Positions 1 to 9,625 of a stretch of DNA of 64,000 bases are shown here, one piece after another. This stretch comes from Silicimonas sp. (lineage in GTDB: Bacteria; Pseudomonadota; Alphaproteobacteria; Rhodobacterales; Rhodobacteraceae): the NCBI GenBank assembly GCA_022819605.1, contig JAJEGW010000007.1, forward strand, positions 17,640-81,639, read 5' to 3'. Under the pieces are notes generated by a model, which was not told the DNA's origin, searched no databases, and saw only the letters and a list, made by a program, of their open reading frames with translations. A program made the translations under genes and the position numbers. Position 1 is the stretch's first letter, and the number at the start of each line of letters is the position of its first letter.

Positions 1-888
1 AGCTCGAAGAACGTGTTCTATACCGGCGCCGCACCGAACCAGCAGGCGATCCCGGCAACCGACTACTACCTGGACGAGCTTGGCGTCGAGAAATTCGCCC
101 TTCTGGGCACCGATTACGTGTATCCGCGAACCACGAACAACATCCTCGAGTCCTACCTGGATTCGAAGGGCATTCCCGAAGAGGACATCTTCGTCAACTA
201 TACGCCGTTCGGCCATTCGGACTGGTCAAAGATCGTCGCCGACGTCGTCGCGCTGGGTGCTGACGGCAAGAAGGTGGGCGTCATCTCGACGATCAACGGC
301 GATGCGAACATCGGCTTCTACAAGGAACTTGCCGCCGCCGGCGTTTCGGCCGACGACATCCCCGTTGTCGCCTTCTCTGTCGGCGAAGAAGAGCTTTCGG
401 GTCTCGACACCAGCGACCTCGTCGGACACCTGGCGGCGTGGAACTATTTCATGTCCGCCGAGACGCCCGAGAACGAGGCGTTCATCGCGGCCTGGCATGG
501 GTTCATCGGCGACGAAGACCGCGTCACCAACGACCCGATGGAAGCTCACTACATCGGCTTCAACATGTGGGTGAATTCAGTCACCGAGGCCGGGACCACC
601 GATGTCGACGCGGTACGCGAAGCAATGTGGGGCCAGGAATTCCCCAACCTTACGGGCGGCACGGCCGTGATGGGCGTGAACCACCACCTGTCGAAGCCGG
701 TGCTGATCGGCGAAATCCAGGCGGAAGGCCAGTTCGACATCATCACAGAGACGGAGGAAGTCCAGGGCGATGCCTGGACCGACTTCCTGACGGCATCGGC
801 CATGCTGAAATCGGATTGGGAAGAACTGGCTTGCGGGATGTACAACACGGGGACCGCGACCTGCGTTCAGATCAAGTCAAATTACTGA
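1..888 (+). CDS. urtA: Urea ABC transporter substrate-binding protein UrtA (5' end outside window)
   Basis: Periplasmic binding protein that delivers urea to the UrtBC permease. The open frame runs in from the window edge, so only the last 295 residues are visible; the family is usually about 420-440 residues, so the signal peptide and first lobe are missing. The visible part has the UrtA pattern: FYTGAAPNQQ at the edge, then ALLGTDYVYPR and AHYIGFNMW. The call is reinforced by urtB, urtC, urtD and urtE following in the same direction. A strong hairpin follows the stop codon, which fits the usual excess of binding protein over membrane components. Confidence 0.95.
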   Translation, partial: SSKNVFYTGAAPNQQAIPATDYYLDELGVEKFALLGTDYVYPRTTNNILESYLDSKGIPEEDIFVNYTPFGHSDWSKIVADVVALGADGKKVGVISTINGDANIGFYKELAAAGVSADDIPVVAFSVGEEELSGLDTSDLVGHLAAWNYFMSAETPENEAFIAAWHGFIGDEDRVTNDPMEAHYIGFNMWVNSVTEAGTTDVDAVREAMWGQEFPNLTGGTAVMGVNHHLSKPVLIGEIQAEGQFDIITETEEVQGDAWTDFLTASAMLKSDWEELACGMYNTGTATCVQIKSNY

Positions 889-898
889 TCCGCAAAAT

Positions 899-923
899 CT
901 CCGGCCGGAATTTCCGGCCGGAG
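899..923 (+). terminator. urtA-urtB intercistronic hairpin
   Basis: A perfect 10-bp inverted repeat (CTCCGGCCGG / CCGGCCGGAG) with a 5-nt loop AATTT lies 11 bases after the urtA stop and ends 19 bases before urtB. No T run follows, so it is more likely a partial terminator or an mRNA 3'-end stabiliser than a full intrinsic terminator. Confidence 0.6.
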
Positions 924-941
924 ACCTTCAGGCGGGGAGCC

Positions 942-2900
942 ATGAAACCTCTCGTTCCTTCCGTGCTCTTGCTGCTTGCCTCGACCTTTGCGACGCTTGC
1001 CGAGACAGGCCCGATTCAGGTCGTCCTGCAGGAACACAGGGAGCTGATCGTCAAGAGTTCGCGCAAGACGATCGGGCCCGCCATCGACGCCATCGCCAGC
1101 AGCGGGCTGCCAGAAGCGCAGTCGGTTCTCCAGGCCTGGCAGGTCAAGAACATCTGGATGAGAAAGTCGGACGGGCTGTTCTTTCTTGGCGAAAAGATCG
1201 ATGCCAAGACCTATCGCCTGATCGATTTCGACAGCGGCGATTCGGCGGGCGAGATTCCGAAGCGAGAACTGAAGAACATCAAGCCGAACAGCGGGATAAG
1301 GGCAATGATCGGAACGGCACTGGTGCAGTTCCAGCTCCTCGATCCTGAACCGGACCAGCGCATGGCGGCCCTTGACGCCATCGAGCGCTCACCGGGTGCG
1401 AGCCTGCTGGCCCCGCTCCGGAATTCGATGGAGGGCGAAAGCGATGCAGGAATCCGTGCCCGAAAGATGCGGATCGAACGTCTTCTGACCATCGCCCACG
1501 GGACGGGCGTCGATGAGCGCGTGGCAGCCATCGAAGAGATGTCGACCGATCTCGGCGTCGATGTGCGCGCTGCGTTGAACCCGCTGACAAGAACCGAGGT
1601 CAAGGCCTTCGCCGGAGAGATCCCGGAAGGACTGAACGTGGCGCGCCGCCTGGATCCCGGCAGCGATGGCCTTCCCCGCGAGGAGGCACATGCGCTCCTG
1701 GTCGCCACGGGCCTGGCACCGGCCATGGTCGGTCGCGAGGAGATCCGCGAAGCCCTGATCGCCAATCTGGAACAGGATTCGGTGGGAGGCGTGCAGGCAG
1801 ACGAGCTTGGCACTGACCAGGCGCGGATGCGTGCATATGGCGTGCTGGCCGAAACCGGAACGGTGCCGCCGCTGGTCACCGGTGCCGAGATCGATGCCGC
1901 GCTGGATGCGCACGTCTTCGCCGCGATCTACGCCGAAGCCTCGCCCGCCATTACCGCCGCCGCAGAGGCGGCCCTCGCCCGGATCGCGAACCGGGTCGGC
2001 TTTTCCCAGAGCGTCGATCTGGCTCTCGACGCGCTCTCGCTCGCCTCGATCTACTTTCTTGCCGCAATCGGCCTTGCCATCACCTTCGGCGTGATGGGCG
2101 TCATCAACATGGCCCACGGCGAGTTCATCATGATGGGCGCCTATACTGGCTATGTCGTGCAGCAGTTCGTCCCCAATCATACCGCCTCGATCCTCATCGC
2201 TGTACCCATGGCCTTCGTCTTCACTTTCGGAGCCGGCGTGGCGATGGAACGGCTGGTGATCCGCTGGCTCTACAACCGCCCGCTCGAGACGCTTCTGGCC
2301 ACTTTCGGCATCTCCATCGCCCTGCAGCAGCTCGCCAAGAACATCTTCGGGACCCAGGCGCGGCCCCTGACATCGCCGGGCTGGCTCGACGGGGCATGGG
2401 CCATCAACGACGTGATCTCGATCTCCCATATCCGGATCGCGATCTTCGTGCTGGCGCTGGCCTTCCTAGGCATCTTCCTCTTCATCATGCACCGAACGCG
2501 CCTGGGGCTGGAAACCCGCGCAGTGACGCAGAACCGGCGCATGGCCGCGGCCATGGGGATCAATCCCGACCGGGTGAACATGCTGACCTTCGGGCTGGGC
2601 TCCGGGATTGCCGGGATCGCGGGCGTGGCCATCGGGCTCTACGCCAAGGTGACCTCGGATCTGGGCGCGGATTACATCGTGCAGAGCTTCATGACCGTGG
2701 TCGTCGGCGGCGTCGGGAACATCTGGGGCACCCTTCTGGGGGCCACCGGCATCGGCTTTCTGCAGAAGGGGATTGAATGGTTCAATCCTTCGAACACGCT
2801 CGCTGCCCAGACCTACATGATCATCTTCATCATCGTCGTCTTCATCCAGCTCCGCCCGCAGGGATTGATCGCCCTCAAGGGCCGCGCGGCGGGAGACTGA
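942..2900 (+). CDS. urtB: Urea ABC transporter permease UrtB, long form
   Basis: One of two membrane subunits of the urea importer (LivH-like branch). The chosen ATG begins a 652-residue protein with a clear signal sequence (MKPLVPSVLLLLASTFATLA). Residues about 20-340 form a soluble region with HEAT-like alpha-helical character, presumably periplasmic. The permease domain starts near residue 365 and contains the family motif GVINMAHGEFIMMGAY and several hydrophobic helices. The open frame extends far upstream through urtA, but that part is out-of-frame translation of urtA. UrtB proteins of proteobacteria commonly carry this N-terminal extension; here it is long. urtC starts 3 bases downstream, which indicates one operon. 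Confidence 0.95.
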   Translation: MKPLVPSVLLLLASTFATLAETGPIQVVLQEHRELIVKSSRKTIGPAIDAIASSGLPEAQSVLQAWQVKNIWMRKSDGLFFLGEKIDAKTYRLIDFDSGDSAGEIPKRELKNIKPNSGIRAMIGTALVQFQLLDPEPDQRMAALDAIERSPGASLLAPLRNSMEGESDAGIRARKMRIERLLTIAHGTGVDERVAAIEEMSTDLGVDVRAALNPLTRTEVKAFAGEIPEGLNVARRLDPGSDGLPREEAHALLVATGLAPAMVGREEIREALIANLEQDSVGGVQADELGTDQARMRAYGVLAETGTVPPLVTGAEIDAALDAHVFAAIYAEASPAITAAAEAALARIANRVGFSQSVDLALDALSLASIYFLAAIGLAITFGVMGVINMAHGEFIMMGAYTGYVVQQFVPNHTASILIAVPMAFVFTFGAGVAMERLVIRWLYNRPLETLLATFGISIALQQLAKNIFGTQARPLTSPGWLDGAWAINDVISISHIRIAIFVLALAFLGIFLFIMHRTRLGLETRAVTQNRRMAAAMGINPDRVNMLTFGLGSGIAGIAGVAIGLYAKVTSDLGADYIVQSFMTVVVGGVGNIWGTLLGATGIGFLQKGIEWFNPSNTLAAQTYMIIFIIVVFIQLRPQGLIALKGRAAGD

Positions 2901-2903
2901 GCC

Positions 2904-4136
2904 ATGTCGCAGGGCGTTCTTGCCAGAAACCCCTCCGTGATGACGTTCCTTGCCGTTCTCGGCCTCTTCACCCTTGGCGTGACGCTGATGTCGGAGTGGG
3001 CCGGGACCGAGATCGTGTCCACCTCCCTTGTCAAGACGCTCGGCAAGACGCTCTGTCTTGCTCTGGTGGCGGTGGCGATGGACCTCGTCTGGGGCTATAC
3101 CGGCATTCTCAGCCTCGGCCATTTCGCGTTCTTCGGGCTTGGCGGCTACATGATCGGCATGTGGCTGATGTACGAACGGACGCATGGCATCGTCGTATCC
3201 TCTCTCGCCGAAGCGCCGATTCCGCCGACCGAAGCAGAAGTCGTCGCAGCCATCGGCAACCAGATTTTCGGCGTCGTGGGTTCGAGCGAGTTCCCGCCGA
3301 TCTGGGCGTTCGCGGACAGCCTCGCACTGCAGCTGGTCCTCGTCGTGCTGGTGCCGGGCATTCTGGCGTTCGTCTTCGGCTGGCTCGCCTTCCGCTCTCG
3401 CGTCACGGGCGTGTACCTCTCGATCCTGACGCAGGCAATGACGCTGGCGCTGGCTCTTTACCTGTTCCAGAACGACAGCGGCCTTCGCGGCAACAACGGG
3501 CTCTCCGGGCTGCAGAACCTGCCGGGGCTTGACCATGTGCCGCAGTCGAGCATCTCGATCTGGTTCTTCTGGGCTTCCGCCGGTGCGCTGGCATTGGGTT
3601 ACGTGCTGTCCGCCTGGATCGTTTCGGGCAAGTTCGGCTCAGTGATCCGCGGCATCCGCGACAATGAAGCGAGAGTGCGCTTCCTGGGCTACCCGGTGGA
3701 GACCTACAAGCTCTTCGTCTTCACGGTCACGGCCATGGTCGCCGGAATCGCCGGGGCGCTCTACTATCCGCAGGCGGGCATCATCAACCCGGCCGAGATT
3801 GCGCCCATCGCCTCGATATACCTTGCGGTCTGGGTCGCCATCGGCGGGCGCGGCCGGCTCTATGGTGCGGTGATCGGCGCGTTCTTCGTCAGCCTCGTCT
3901 CTTCCTGGTTCACCGGCGGCCAGGCCCCGGATGTCAACCTGGGCCTCTACACGATCAAGTGGGTCGACTGGTGGCTGGTGCTCCTCGGCCTCAGCTTTGT
4001 CGCGGTCACGCTCCTTGCACCAAAGGGCATCGGTGGCCTGGTGGATCTCTGGACCGGACGGCTGGCGCCCGATCGCCACGGCGCGGACCTGGGTCCCGAT
4101 GACGGTTCGCTGCGCGAAGCGGAGGCCGAACAGTGA
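2904..4136 (+). CDS. urtC: Urea ABC transporter permease UrtC
   Basis: Second membrane subunit of the urea importer, LivM-like, 410 residues. The hydrophobic helices, the early segment MDLVWGYTGILSLGHFAFF and the later GIRDNEARVRFLGYPVETYK loop are typical of the family. A polar insert of about 50 residues follows the third helix (near residues 90-125). The start lies 3 bases after the urtB stop and the end overlaps the urtD start by 4 bases (GTGA), so expression is translationally coupled. Confidence 0.95.
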   Translation: MSQGVLARNPSVMTFLAVLGLFTLGVTLMSEWAGTEIVSTSLVKTLGKTLCLALVAVAMDLVWGYTGILSLGHFAFFGLGGYMIGMWLMYERTHGIVVSSLAEAPIPPTEAEVVAAIGNQIFGVVGSSEFPPIWAFADSLALQLVLVVLVPGILAFVFGWLAFRSRVTGVYLSILTQAMTLALALYLFQNDSGLRGNNGLSGLQNLPGLDHVPQSSISIWFFWASAGALALGYVLSAWIVSGKFGSVIRGIRDNEARVRFLGYPVETYKLFVFTVTAMVAGIAGALYYPQAGIINPAEIAPIASIYLAVWVAIGGRGRLYGAVIGAFFVSLVSSWFTGGQAPDVNLGLYTIKWVDWWLVLLGLSFVAVTLLAPKGIGGLVDLWTGRLAPDRHGADLGPDDGSLREAEAEQ

Positions 4137-4873
4137 GCACGCTTCTCGAGGTCTCCGGCGTCTCAGTCACCTTCGACGGCTTCAGGGCGATCAACAACCT
4201 GAGTTTCGCCATCGCTGATGCGGAACTGCGCGCCATCATCGGTCCCAACGGCGCTGGAAAGACAACCTTCATGGACATTGTCACCGGCAAGACAAGACCG
4301 GACGAAGGCCGGATCCTGTGGGGCGACGCAAACATTTCGCTGCTGGGCCTGTCCGAGGCACGGATCGCGCGCGAGGGCATCGGCCGCAAGTTCCAGAAAC
4401 CCACCGTGTTCGAAGACCAGACCGTGCGGGAAAACCTGCTGATGGCGCTCCGCAATGCACGCGGGCCGCTGCAGGTCCTTTTCTACCGGCCAAGGCGAGA
4501 GGATCTTGACCGGGTGCACGAACTGTCCGGAGAAATCGGGCTTCTGGAAGCCCTGGACCGCAAGTCGGGCGAATTGAGCCATGGTCAGAAGCAGTGGCTG
4601 GAAATCGGCATGCTGCTCGCGCAAGAGCCGAGGCTCTTGCTGGTAGACGAGCCGGCCGCGGGCATGACGCCCGCAGAGCGCGAGCACACCACCGCGCTCC
4701 TGGTCGAGGCGGCGAAATCCCGTGCGGTGGTTGTAATCGAACACGACATGGAATTCGTGCGCCGCCTGGGCTGCAAGGTGACGGTCCTGCACGAAGGAGC
4801 GGTCCTGGCCGAAGGCAGTCTCGATCACGTGACGGCGAACCAGGAGGTGATCGATGTGTACCTGGGACGTTGA
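4133..4873 (+). CDS. urtD: Urea ABC transporter ATP-binding protein UrtD
   Basis: First of two ATPase subunits (LivG-like), 246 residues. Visible motifs are Walker A GPNGAGKTT near residue 40, the signature-like LSHGQKQWLEIGMLLA near 148, Walker B LLLVDEPAAG near 168 and the H-loop VIEHDMEFV. The GTG start overlaps the urtC stop as GTGA; urtE begins 3 bases after the stop. The deviation of the signature from LSGGQ to LSHGQ is normal for UrtD. Confidence 0.95.
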   Translation: MSTLLEVSGVSVTFDGFRAINNLSFAIADAELRAIIGPNGAGKTTFMDIVTGKTRPDEGRILWGDANISLLGLSEARIAREGIGRKFQKPTVFEDQTVRENLLMALRNARGPLQVLFYRPRREDLDRVHELSGEIGLLEALDRKSGELSHGQKQWLEIGMLLAQEPRLLLVDEPAAGMTPAEREHTTALLVEAAKSRAVVVIEHDMEFVRRLGCKVTVLHEGAVLAEGSLDHVTANQEVIDVYLGR

Positions 4874-4876
4874 GCG

Positions 4877-5572
4877 ATGCTGAAGATTGCCGATCTCACC
4901 CTGCACTACGGTCACTCGCAGATACTCAACGGAATCTCGTTCGAGGCGAAGGCCGGCGAGATCACCTGCATCATGGGTACCAACGGCGTCGGCAAGACCA
5001 GCCTGATCCGCGCAATTTCCGGGAGCCATCCACGCTCCGGCGGGTCGATGGTGCTTGATCGCGAGGAACTGGGCGTCCTGCCCGCCCACGAACTTGCGCA
5101 GATGGGCGTCGCTGTGGTGCCGCAGGGTCGCGAGATATTCCCGCTGCTGACGGTGCGGGAGAACCTCGAGACCGGATTTTCCTGCCTGCCGCGAGCGGAG
5201 CACCGGATACCGGACGAGGTGATCGAGATGTTCCCGGCCCTCTCGAGATTCCTGGACCGCAGGGGCGGCGATCTTTCCGGCGGCCAGCAACAGCAGCTGG
5301 CCATCGCCCGCGCACTGATCACCCGGCCCAGGCTGCTGATGCTGGACGAGCCGACCGAGGGCATCCAGCCCAACGTCATCCAGCAGATCGGCTACGTGAT
5401 CCGCAAGCTGCGCGAACGCGGCAACATGGCGATCGTGCTGGTGGAGCAGTATTTCGATTTTGCCGTCGACCTGGCAGACCGCATCGTCGTGCTGCGTCGG
5501 GGCGAGGTCATCCATTCCGGCGCAAGGGACAGCATCCCCAGGGAGGAACTGCTGGCCATGGTGTCCGTCTAG
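4877..5572 (+). CDS. urtE: Urea ABC transporter ATP-binding protein UrtE
   Basis: Second ATPase subunit (LivF-like), 231 residues, completing the UrtABCDE importer. It shows Walker A GTNGVGKTSL, signature LSGGQQQQLAIARAL, Walker B LLMLDEPTEGIQP and the H-loop LVEQYFDF. It is the last gene of the urt operon and converges on the troD-like gene, with about 54 bases between the two stops. No urease genes are seen in the window. Confidence 0.95.
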   Translation: MLKIADLTLHYGHSQILNGISFEAKAGEITCIMGTNGVGKTSLIRAISGSHPRSGGSMVLDREELGVLPAHELAQMGVAVVPQGREIFPLLTVRENLETGFSCLPRAEHRIPDEVIEMFPALSRFLDRRGGDLSGGQQQQLAIARALITRPRLLMLDEPTEGIQPNVIQQIGYVIRKLRERGNMAIVLVEQYFDFAVDLADRIVVLRRGEVIHSGARDSIPREELLAMVSV

Positions 5573-5626
5573 GGGATCTACGACGTGACAAGGCCGCTCG
5601 GCCCATGAAGATCACCGCAGACGCGG

Positions 5627-6532
5627 TCAGTGCCGCGCCGGGCCGAACAGGGCGGCACATGCAAGGATTACGCCAGCCACCGTTCCGACCATGCCGGCAG
5701 CGCTCACCGCGTTCTCGGATCCGAACCAGGCCGGCCCGCTGCCAGCGAGCGTGAAGCCGAGCACCGCCGCGATGAGCGCAAAGGCGGCAGACCAGGCCAC
5801 CTGGGCGCCGAGACGGTGCGTCATCAGGCGGGCGGCAGCCGGCGGACAGATGAACATGGCGATCACGATGATCGAGCCGACGGCGTCAAATGCCGCGACA
5901 GCCGCGAGTGCCGATGCGATCACGATGCCGAGTCCGATTGCCCGCACCGGAAGGCCCAGCGTCTTCGCAAAGCCTTCGTCGAAGGTGGAAATCGCAAGCG
6001 GACGCCAGAAGACGGCAAGACCCGCCACGACGGCAAGGGTCACCAGGCTGATCCGGAACAGTTCCGGCGGAAGGCCGGCAAGCGCCTCCGGATCCGAAAG
6101 CGACTCCCAGCCGGTTGCGTCCAGCCAGATCAGGCTCTCGAGATTGCCGAACAGGGCATGCTCGACGTCAAGATGCACGCCGGACGTGTCGGACTGCTCC
6201 AGGGCCAGCACGCCGGCCGCGAACATCGCCGTGAAGACCACGCCCATGGCCGCGCCGGGCTCGATTCGACCGAACCGGCGAATGGCCTCGATCACCACGA
6301 CAGCCACGATGGCGGCAGCGGCGGAACCGAGCAGCATCGGCCAGGTGGAGATCGTGCCGGTCACCAGGAACGCAAGCACGATGCCCGGCAGGACGACGTG
6401 GCTGATCGCGTCGCCGACCAGCGCCTGCCGTCTCAGGACCAGGAAGTTGCCGGGCAGCGCGCAGGCCAGTGCCGCAAGGCTGCCGATCAGCAAGGGAGTC
6501 AGCGAAAATGCGACAAAGTCCGCGCCGTTCAT
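5627..6532 (-). CDS. Metal ABC transporter permease, TroD-like
   Basis: Hydrophobic ABC-3 family permease of 301 residues, beginning MNGADFVAFSLTPLLIGSLA. It pairs with the upstream permease as the membrane channel of a Zn/Mn (possibly Fe) importer. The segment RRQALVGDAISHVVLPGIVLAF is the family hallmark. The ATG overlaps the stop of the preceding permease (ATGA), which fixes this start even though the frame stays open further upstream. It is the last gene of the four-gene tro-like operon. Confidence 0.9.
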   Translation of the reverse strand: MNGADFVAFSLTPLLIGSLAALACALPGNFLVLRRQALVGDAISHVVLPGIVLAFLVTGTISTWPMLLGSAAAAIVAVVVIEAIRRFGRIEPGAAMGVVFTAMFAAGVLALEQSDTSGVHLDVEHALFGNLESLIWLDATGWESLSDPEALAGLPPELFRISLVTLAVVAGLAVFWRPLAISTFDEGFAKTLGLPVRAIGLGIVIASALAAVAAFDAVGSIIVIAMFICPPAAARLMTHRLGAQVAWSAAFALIAAVLGFTLAGSGPAWFGSENAVSAAGMVGTVAGVILACAALFGPARH

Positions 6533-7731
6533 TGCACGGCCTCCGGCGGGCCGATCCTGCGATCGATTTCGGCGATCTGATCTGCCGTCAGGACCTCTTC
6601 GATCTGGGTTCGGCCGTCGTAGCGGGCGGCTGCAAGCTCGAGCTCGGGCGTGGCGCGCGCTATTTCCCAGCGTTTTTCGTCCCGGAGAGCTCGTGCCGCC
6701 CGCACGGCGCCCTCTCTTGTCGGCATGCCGTCCGCCCGGGCAAGGCCTCGACCCCTGAGCAGGCGAATCGTCAACGGTTCGTAGATCGGCTGGCCTTGGG
6801 CCAGGGCAAGCAGCCCCTGCCGGATGTGGACTCCGGTTTGGAACCGGCGATGGCGGACAAGCGACGAAAGCAGGCCGCGGCGGGGCGCGAACGCCATTGA
6901 GATCGCGAACATGCAAAAGCTCACGAGGACGATCAGCGGACCGGTCGGCAGATCCGGCGCGCTGGCGGAAAGGCCGGCGCCAAGCCATGCCGCGATGCCC
7001 CCGAATGCGCCTGCAAGAAGCACGACCAGTTCGACCCGGTTTGTCCAGAAACGCGCAGTTACCGGCGGAATGATGAGAAGCGCGACGACAAGGATGAGTC
7101 CGACGACCTTCAGCCCGACGACGGTGACAGCCAGCACCAGCCCCATCATCGTCAGGTCGATCCGGTCAAGCCGCACGCCGCTGGTGGAAGCAAATCCGGG
7201 ATCGAAGGACACGAGCGACATCGGGCGGCGGAAGAGAAATACGAGGGCGACGACAAGCAGGCCGCCAAGCGCGATCAGGATCGCGTCGGAAAGAAGCATG
7301 CCTGCGGTGGAGCCCAGGAGGAAACTCTCGAGACCGGCCTGCTGTCCGGTAGACATGGTCTGGATGACGGTCAGCAGGACGATGCCGAGGCTGAAATAGG
7401 CCGAAAGTACGGCGCCGATGGCGGCATCTTCGGAAAGCCGTGTGCGGGAGGAAAGCCACTGGACGGCGAACAGGCCGGACATCGCGGTGAGCGCGGAACC
7501 GGCAAGCAGCCCTGGCAGGTAACGCCCGTCATGGCCGGAAAGCGTAAGCATGATGAAGGCAAGGCCAATGCCGGGCAGCGTGGCATGCGCGATCGCGTCG
7601 CTGACGAGCGCGCGCTTGCGCAGGAACAGGAAGGTGCCGGTGACGCCCGCCGCGATTCCCAGCAGCAATGCGGCGACGGTCACGAGCGTGGCGTTGTAGC
7701 CAAGTTGAAACGTCAGCGCGTCACGCAGCAT
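6529..7731 (-). CDS. Metal ABC transporter permease with C-terminal HTH-like domain, TroC-like
   Basis: ABC-3 family permease of 400 residues. Residues 1-280 carry about eight membrane segments and the family motif RKRALVSDAIAHATLPGIGLAF. The cytoplasmic last 110 residues (from about RHRRFQTGVHIRQGLL) look like the DtxR/winged-helix type tail found on many TroC/MntC permeases. Its role in these transporters is unproven. The gene follows the ATPase gene by 5 bases and overlaps the next permease by 4. Confidence 0.9.
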   Translation of the reverse strand: MLRDALTFQLGYNATLVTVAALLLGIAAGVTGTFLFLRKRALVSDAIAHATLPGIGLAFIMLTLSGHDGRYLPGLLAGSALTAMSGLFAVQWLSSRTRLSEDAAIGAVLSAYFSLGIVLLTVIQTMSTGQQAGLESFLLGSTAGMLLSDAILIALGGLLVVALVFLFRRPMSLVSFDPGFASTSGVRLDRIDLTMMGLVLAVTVVGLKVVGLILVVALLIIPPVTARFWTNRVELVVLLAGAFGGIAAWLGAGLSASAPDLPTGPLIVLVSFCMFAISMAFAPRRGLLSSLVRHRRFQTGVHIRQGLLALAQGQPIYEPLTIRLLRGRGLARADGMPTREGAVRAARALRDEKRWEIARATPELELAAARYDGRTQIEEVLTADQIAEIDRRIGPPEAVQ

Positions 7732-7736
7732 CGGTC

Positions 7737-8540
7737 TCAGGCAAGCTCTTTCTGCGGAACCCGCATGCCCGGCTCCAGGCGCCCGCCATAGGCGATGTCC
7801 AGCGCTTCGGGCGTGAATGCGGTCTCGACCGGACCACCGCTGATCTTCCGGACGTTCAGTACCAGCACCTCGTCGAAATACTCTTCGACCGTTGCCAGGT
7901 CGTGGTGCACCGCGATCACCGTGCCGCCTTCCGACCGAAGCGCCTTCAGCACCTTGATGATCGCCCTTTCGGTTGCCGCGTCGACACCTGCGAAAGGCTC
8001 GTCGAGAAGGTATAGCCGCGCGTCCTGCGCAAGCGCGCGCGCGAGGAACACGCGTTGCTGCTGCCCGCCCGAAAGCTGGCCGATCTGGCGCGCGGCAAAG
8101 TCCTCCATGCCGACGCGCTCCAGCGCAGCCATGACCATGCCGTCGTGATCGCGGCCGAAGCGTCCAAGAAGGCCCAGGCGCCTGTAGAGACCCTGGGCCA
8201 CGACATCGACGACCCGCGCCGGGAAGTCCCAGTCGACGCTTGCACGCTGCGGGACATAGGCAACGCGGTCACGGCTCCGGGCTAGCGTCGATCCAAAGAA
8301 CGTCGCCCGTCCTGCAAGCGGCTTGACAACGCCGAGCGCAGCCCTGAGCAGCGTGGACTTGCCAGCGCCGTTCGGCCCGATGATCCCGGAGATCTTGCCG
8401 GATCGGAACGTGGCGTCGACGGAAAACACCGCCGGCTTCTGGTCATAGGCAACCGTCATGCCGCGAAGGACGAGCGGGCTGTCCTGATCCTCCCGTTCGC
8501 GCGCGTCGCGCGCGGTCACGTCTTCAAGCGGTGCCTGCAT
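7737..8540 (-). CDS. Metal ABC transporter ATP-binding protein, TroB-like
   Basis: ATPase of the metal importer, 267 residues. It has Walker [14 protein letters not shown], signature [15 protein letters not shown], Walker [13 protein letters not shown] and H-loop VIAVHHDL. An unusually polar N-terminal lead of about 20 residues precedes the ABC domain. It sits between the binding-protein gene (4 bases upstream) and the two permease genes, giving the order binding protein, ATPase, permease, permease. Confidence 0.92.
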   Translation of the reverse strand: MQAPLEDVTARDAREREDQDSPLVLRGMTVAYDQKPAVFSVDATFRSGKISGIIGPNGAGKSTLLRAALGVVKPLAGRATFFGSTLARSRDRVAYVPQRASVDWDFPARVVDVVAQGLYRRLGLLGRFGRDHDGMVMAALERVGMEDFAARQIGQLSGGQQQRVFLARALAQDARLYLLDEPFAGVDAATERAIIKVLKALRSEGGTVIAVHHDLATVEEYFDEVLVLNVRKISGGPVETAFTPEALDIAYGGRLEPGMRVPQKELA

Positions 8541-8544
8541 GGCG

Positions 8545-9519
8545 TCAGCTCCCCGCGCTCAACCGTCCGGACATGCCGCGTGCAGGGACGTTTCCGCCGA
8601 GTCCGTCCGCGATGACGGTCACGTTGTGATCGATCATTCCGACATAGGTGCCTTCGTAGGTTCCGACGGCGCCCATCGCATCGGAGTAAAGCTCGCCGCC
8701 AATGCGGACATTCCAGCCCGCCGCCGCCGCTCCTTCGACCAGCGCGCGAACAAGCCGGTCCGAGACCGAGCTCTCGACGAAGACCGTCGCGATCCTGCGT
8801 TCGACGATGAGGTCGACCAGCTCGGTCATGCGGTTCAGGCCGGCTTCGCTCTCGGTCGAGATTCCCTGGATGCCAACGACCTCGAAGCCATAGGCGCGGC
8901 CGAAATAGTTGAAGGCGTCATGTGCCGTCACCAGCACCCGTGCCGCCTCAGGCACTGTCGAGAGAACCCTAGAACTGTAGGCATCCAGGCGATCGAGCTC
9001 GGCGAGAAACGCATTCGTGTTGGCGGCAAACGCGTCGGCGCCGTCCGGCTTCACCGCAGACAGGGCGTCGCGCGCGGCATCCGCAACTATACGCCAGAGT
9101 CCAGGATCCATCCAGACATGCGGATCAAAGCGGTCCGCGTAGTCGTCATGCGCGATCCTGCGTCCCGCCGGAACGGCCTCGGCAAGCGCGACGACCGGAA
9201 CGCGACGAGCGAGCTCGGCAAGCACGTCCTCCATCTGGGCCTCCAGGTAAAGGCCGTTCCAGAACACGAGATCCGCCTTCGCCGTCGCGACGATGTCCGT
9301 ACGGGTCTGGCGATAGGAATGCGGATCGACACCCGGGCCCATCAGGGCCTTGACCTCGACCAGGTTGCCGCCGATCCGGCGTGCCGCATCGGCGATCATG
9401 CCCGTCGTGGCCACGACCTTGAGCGGCCGGCCCGCTGCGGCGGCGGCAACGGGAGCCGGCAGGCCGGCGACGAAAGCGCCGCCGCCCAGTCCCTTCAAGA
9501 ATGTCCGCCTCGTGGGCAT
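8545..9519 (-). CDS. Metal ABC transporter substrate-binding protein, TroA-like, with Tat-type signal
   Basis: Cluster A-I (ZnuA/TroA/MntC family) binding protein of 324 residues. The start at [10 protein letters not shown] is chosen because it begins a signal sequence with a twin-arginine motif (RRTFLKG) and an AAAA cleavage region; the frame stays open a further 26 codons into the promoter. Expected metal ligands are visible: H67 in DPHSY, H134 in DPHVWMDP, H200 in AHDAFNYF and D280 in YSDAMG. A histidine as third ligand is the TroA/ZnuA-like pattern, whereas manganese-dedicated MntC/PsaA proteins have Glu there. Zinc and manganese therefore both remain possible. First gene of the operon. 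Confidence 0.9.
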   Translation of the reverse strand: MPTRRTFLKGLGGGAFVAGLPAPVAAAAAGRPLKVVATTGMIADAARRIGGNLVEVKALMGPGVDPHSYRQTRTDIVATAKADLVFWNGLYLEAQMEDVLAELARRVPVVALAEAVPAGRRIAHDDYADRFDPHVWMDPGLWRIVADAARDALSAVKPDGADAFAANTNAFLAELDRLDAYSSRVLSTVPEAARVLVTAHDAFNYFGRAYGFEVVGIQGISTESEAGLNRMTELVDLIVERRIATVFVESSVSDRLVRALVEGAAAAGWNVRIGGELYSDAMGAVGTYEGTYVGMIDHNVTVIADGLGGNVPARGMSGRLSAGS

Positions 9520-9538
9520 CGAATCGCGCACCCTGGAT

Positions 9539-9583
9539 TGAGAATAATTCGCAATTGCGACAAATTTGCGACCCGTTCGCAAA
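9539..9583 (-). promoter_or_regulatory. Composite palindromic operator upstream of the tro-like operon
   Basis: Three symmetric elements lie back to back just upstream of the metal-binding protein gene. TGAGAATAATTCGCA (9539-9553) is a 7-1-7 inverted repeat with one mismatch, the geometry of Fur-family boxes. TCGCAATTGCGA (9549-9560) is a perfect 12-bp palindrome. TTTGCGA-CCCGT-TCGCAAA (9565-9583) is a perfect 7-bp inverted repeat. A metal-responsive Fur-family repressor (Mur, Zur or Fur) is the natural candidate; which one cannot be told from the DNA. Confidence 0.55.
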
Positions 9584-9625
9584 AAAGTCAAGCTCAATTT
9601 CCTTGTCTGCCTGCAATCCCCGGTC

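Noticed and set aside
438..941. Upstream extension of the urtB frame through urtA
   Set aside because: It is an out-of-frame reading of the well-supported urtA gene; a signal peptide starts at 942.
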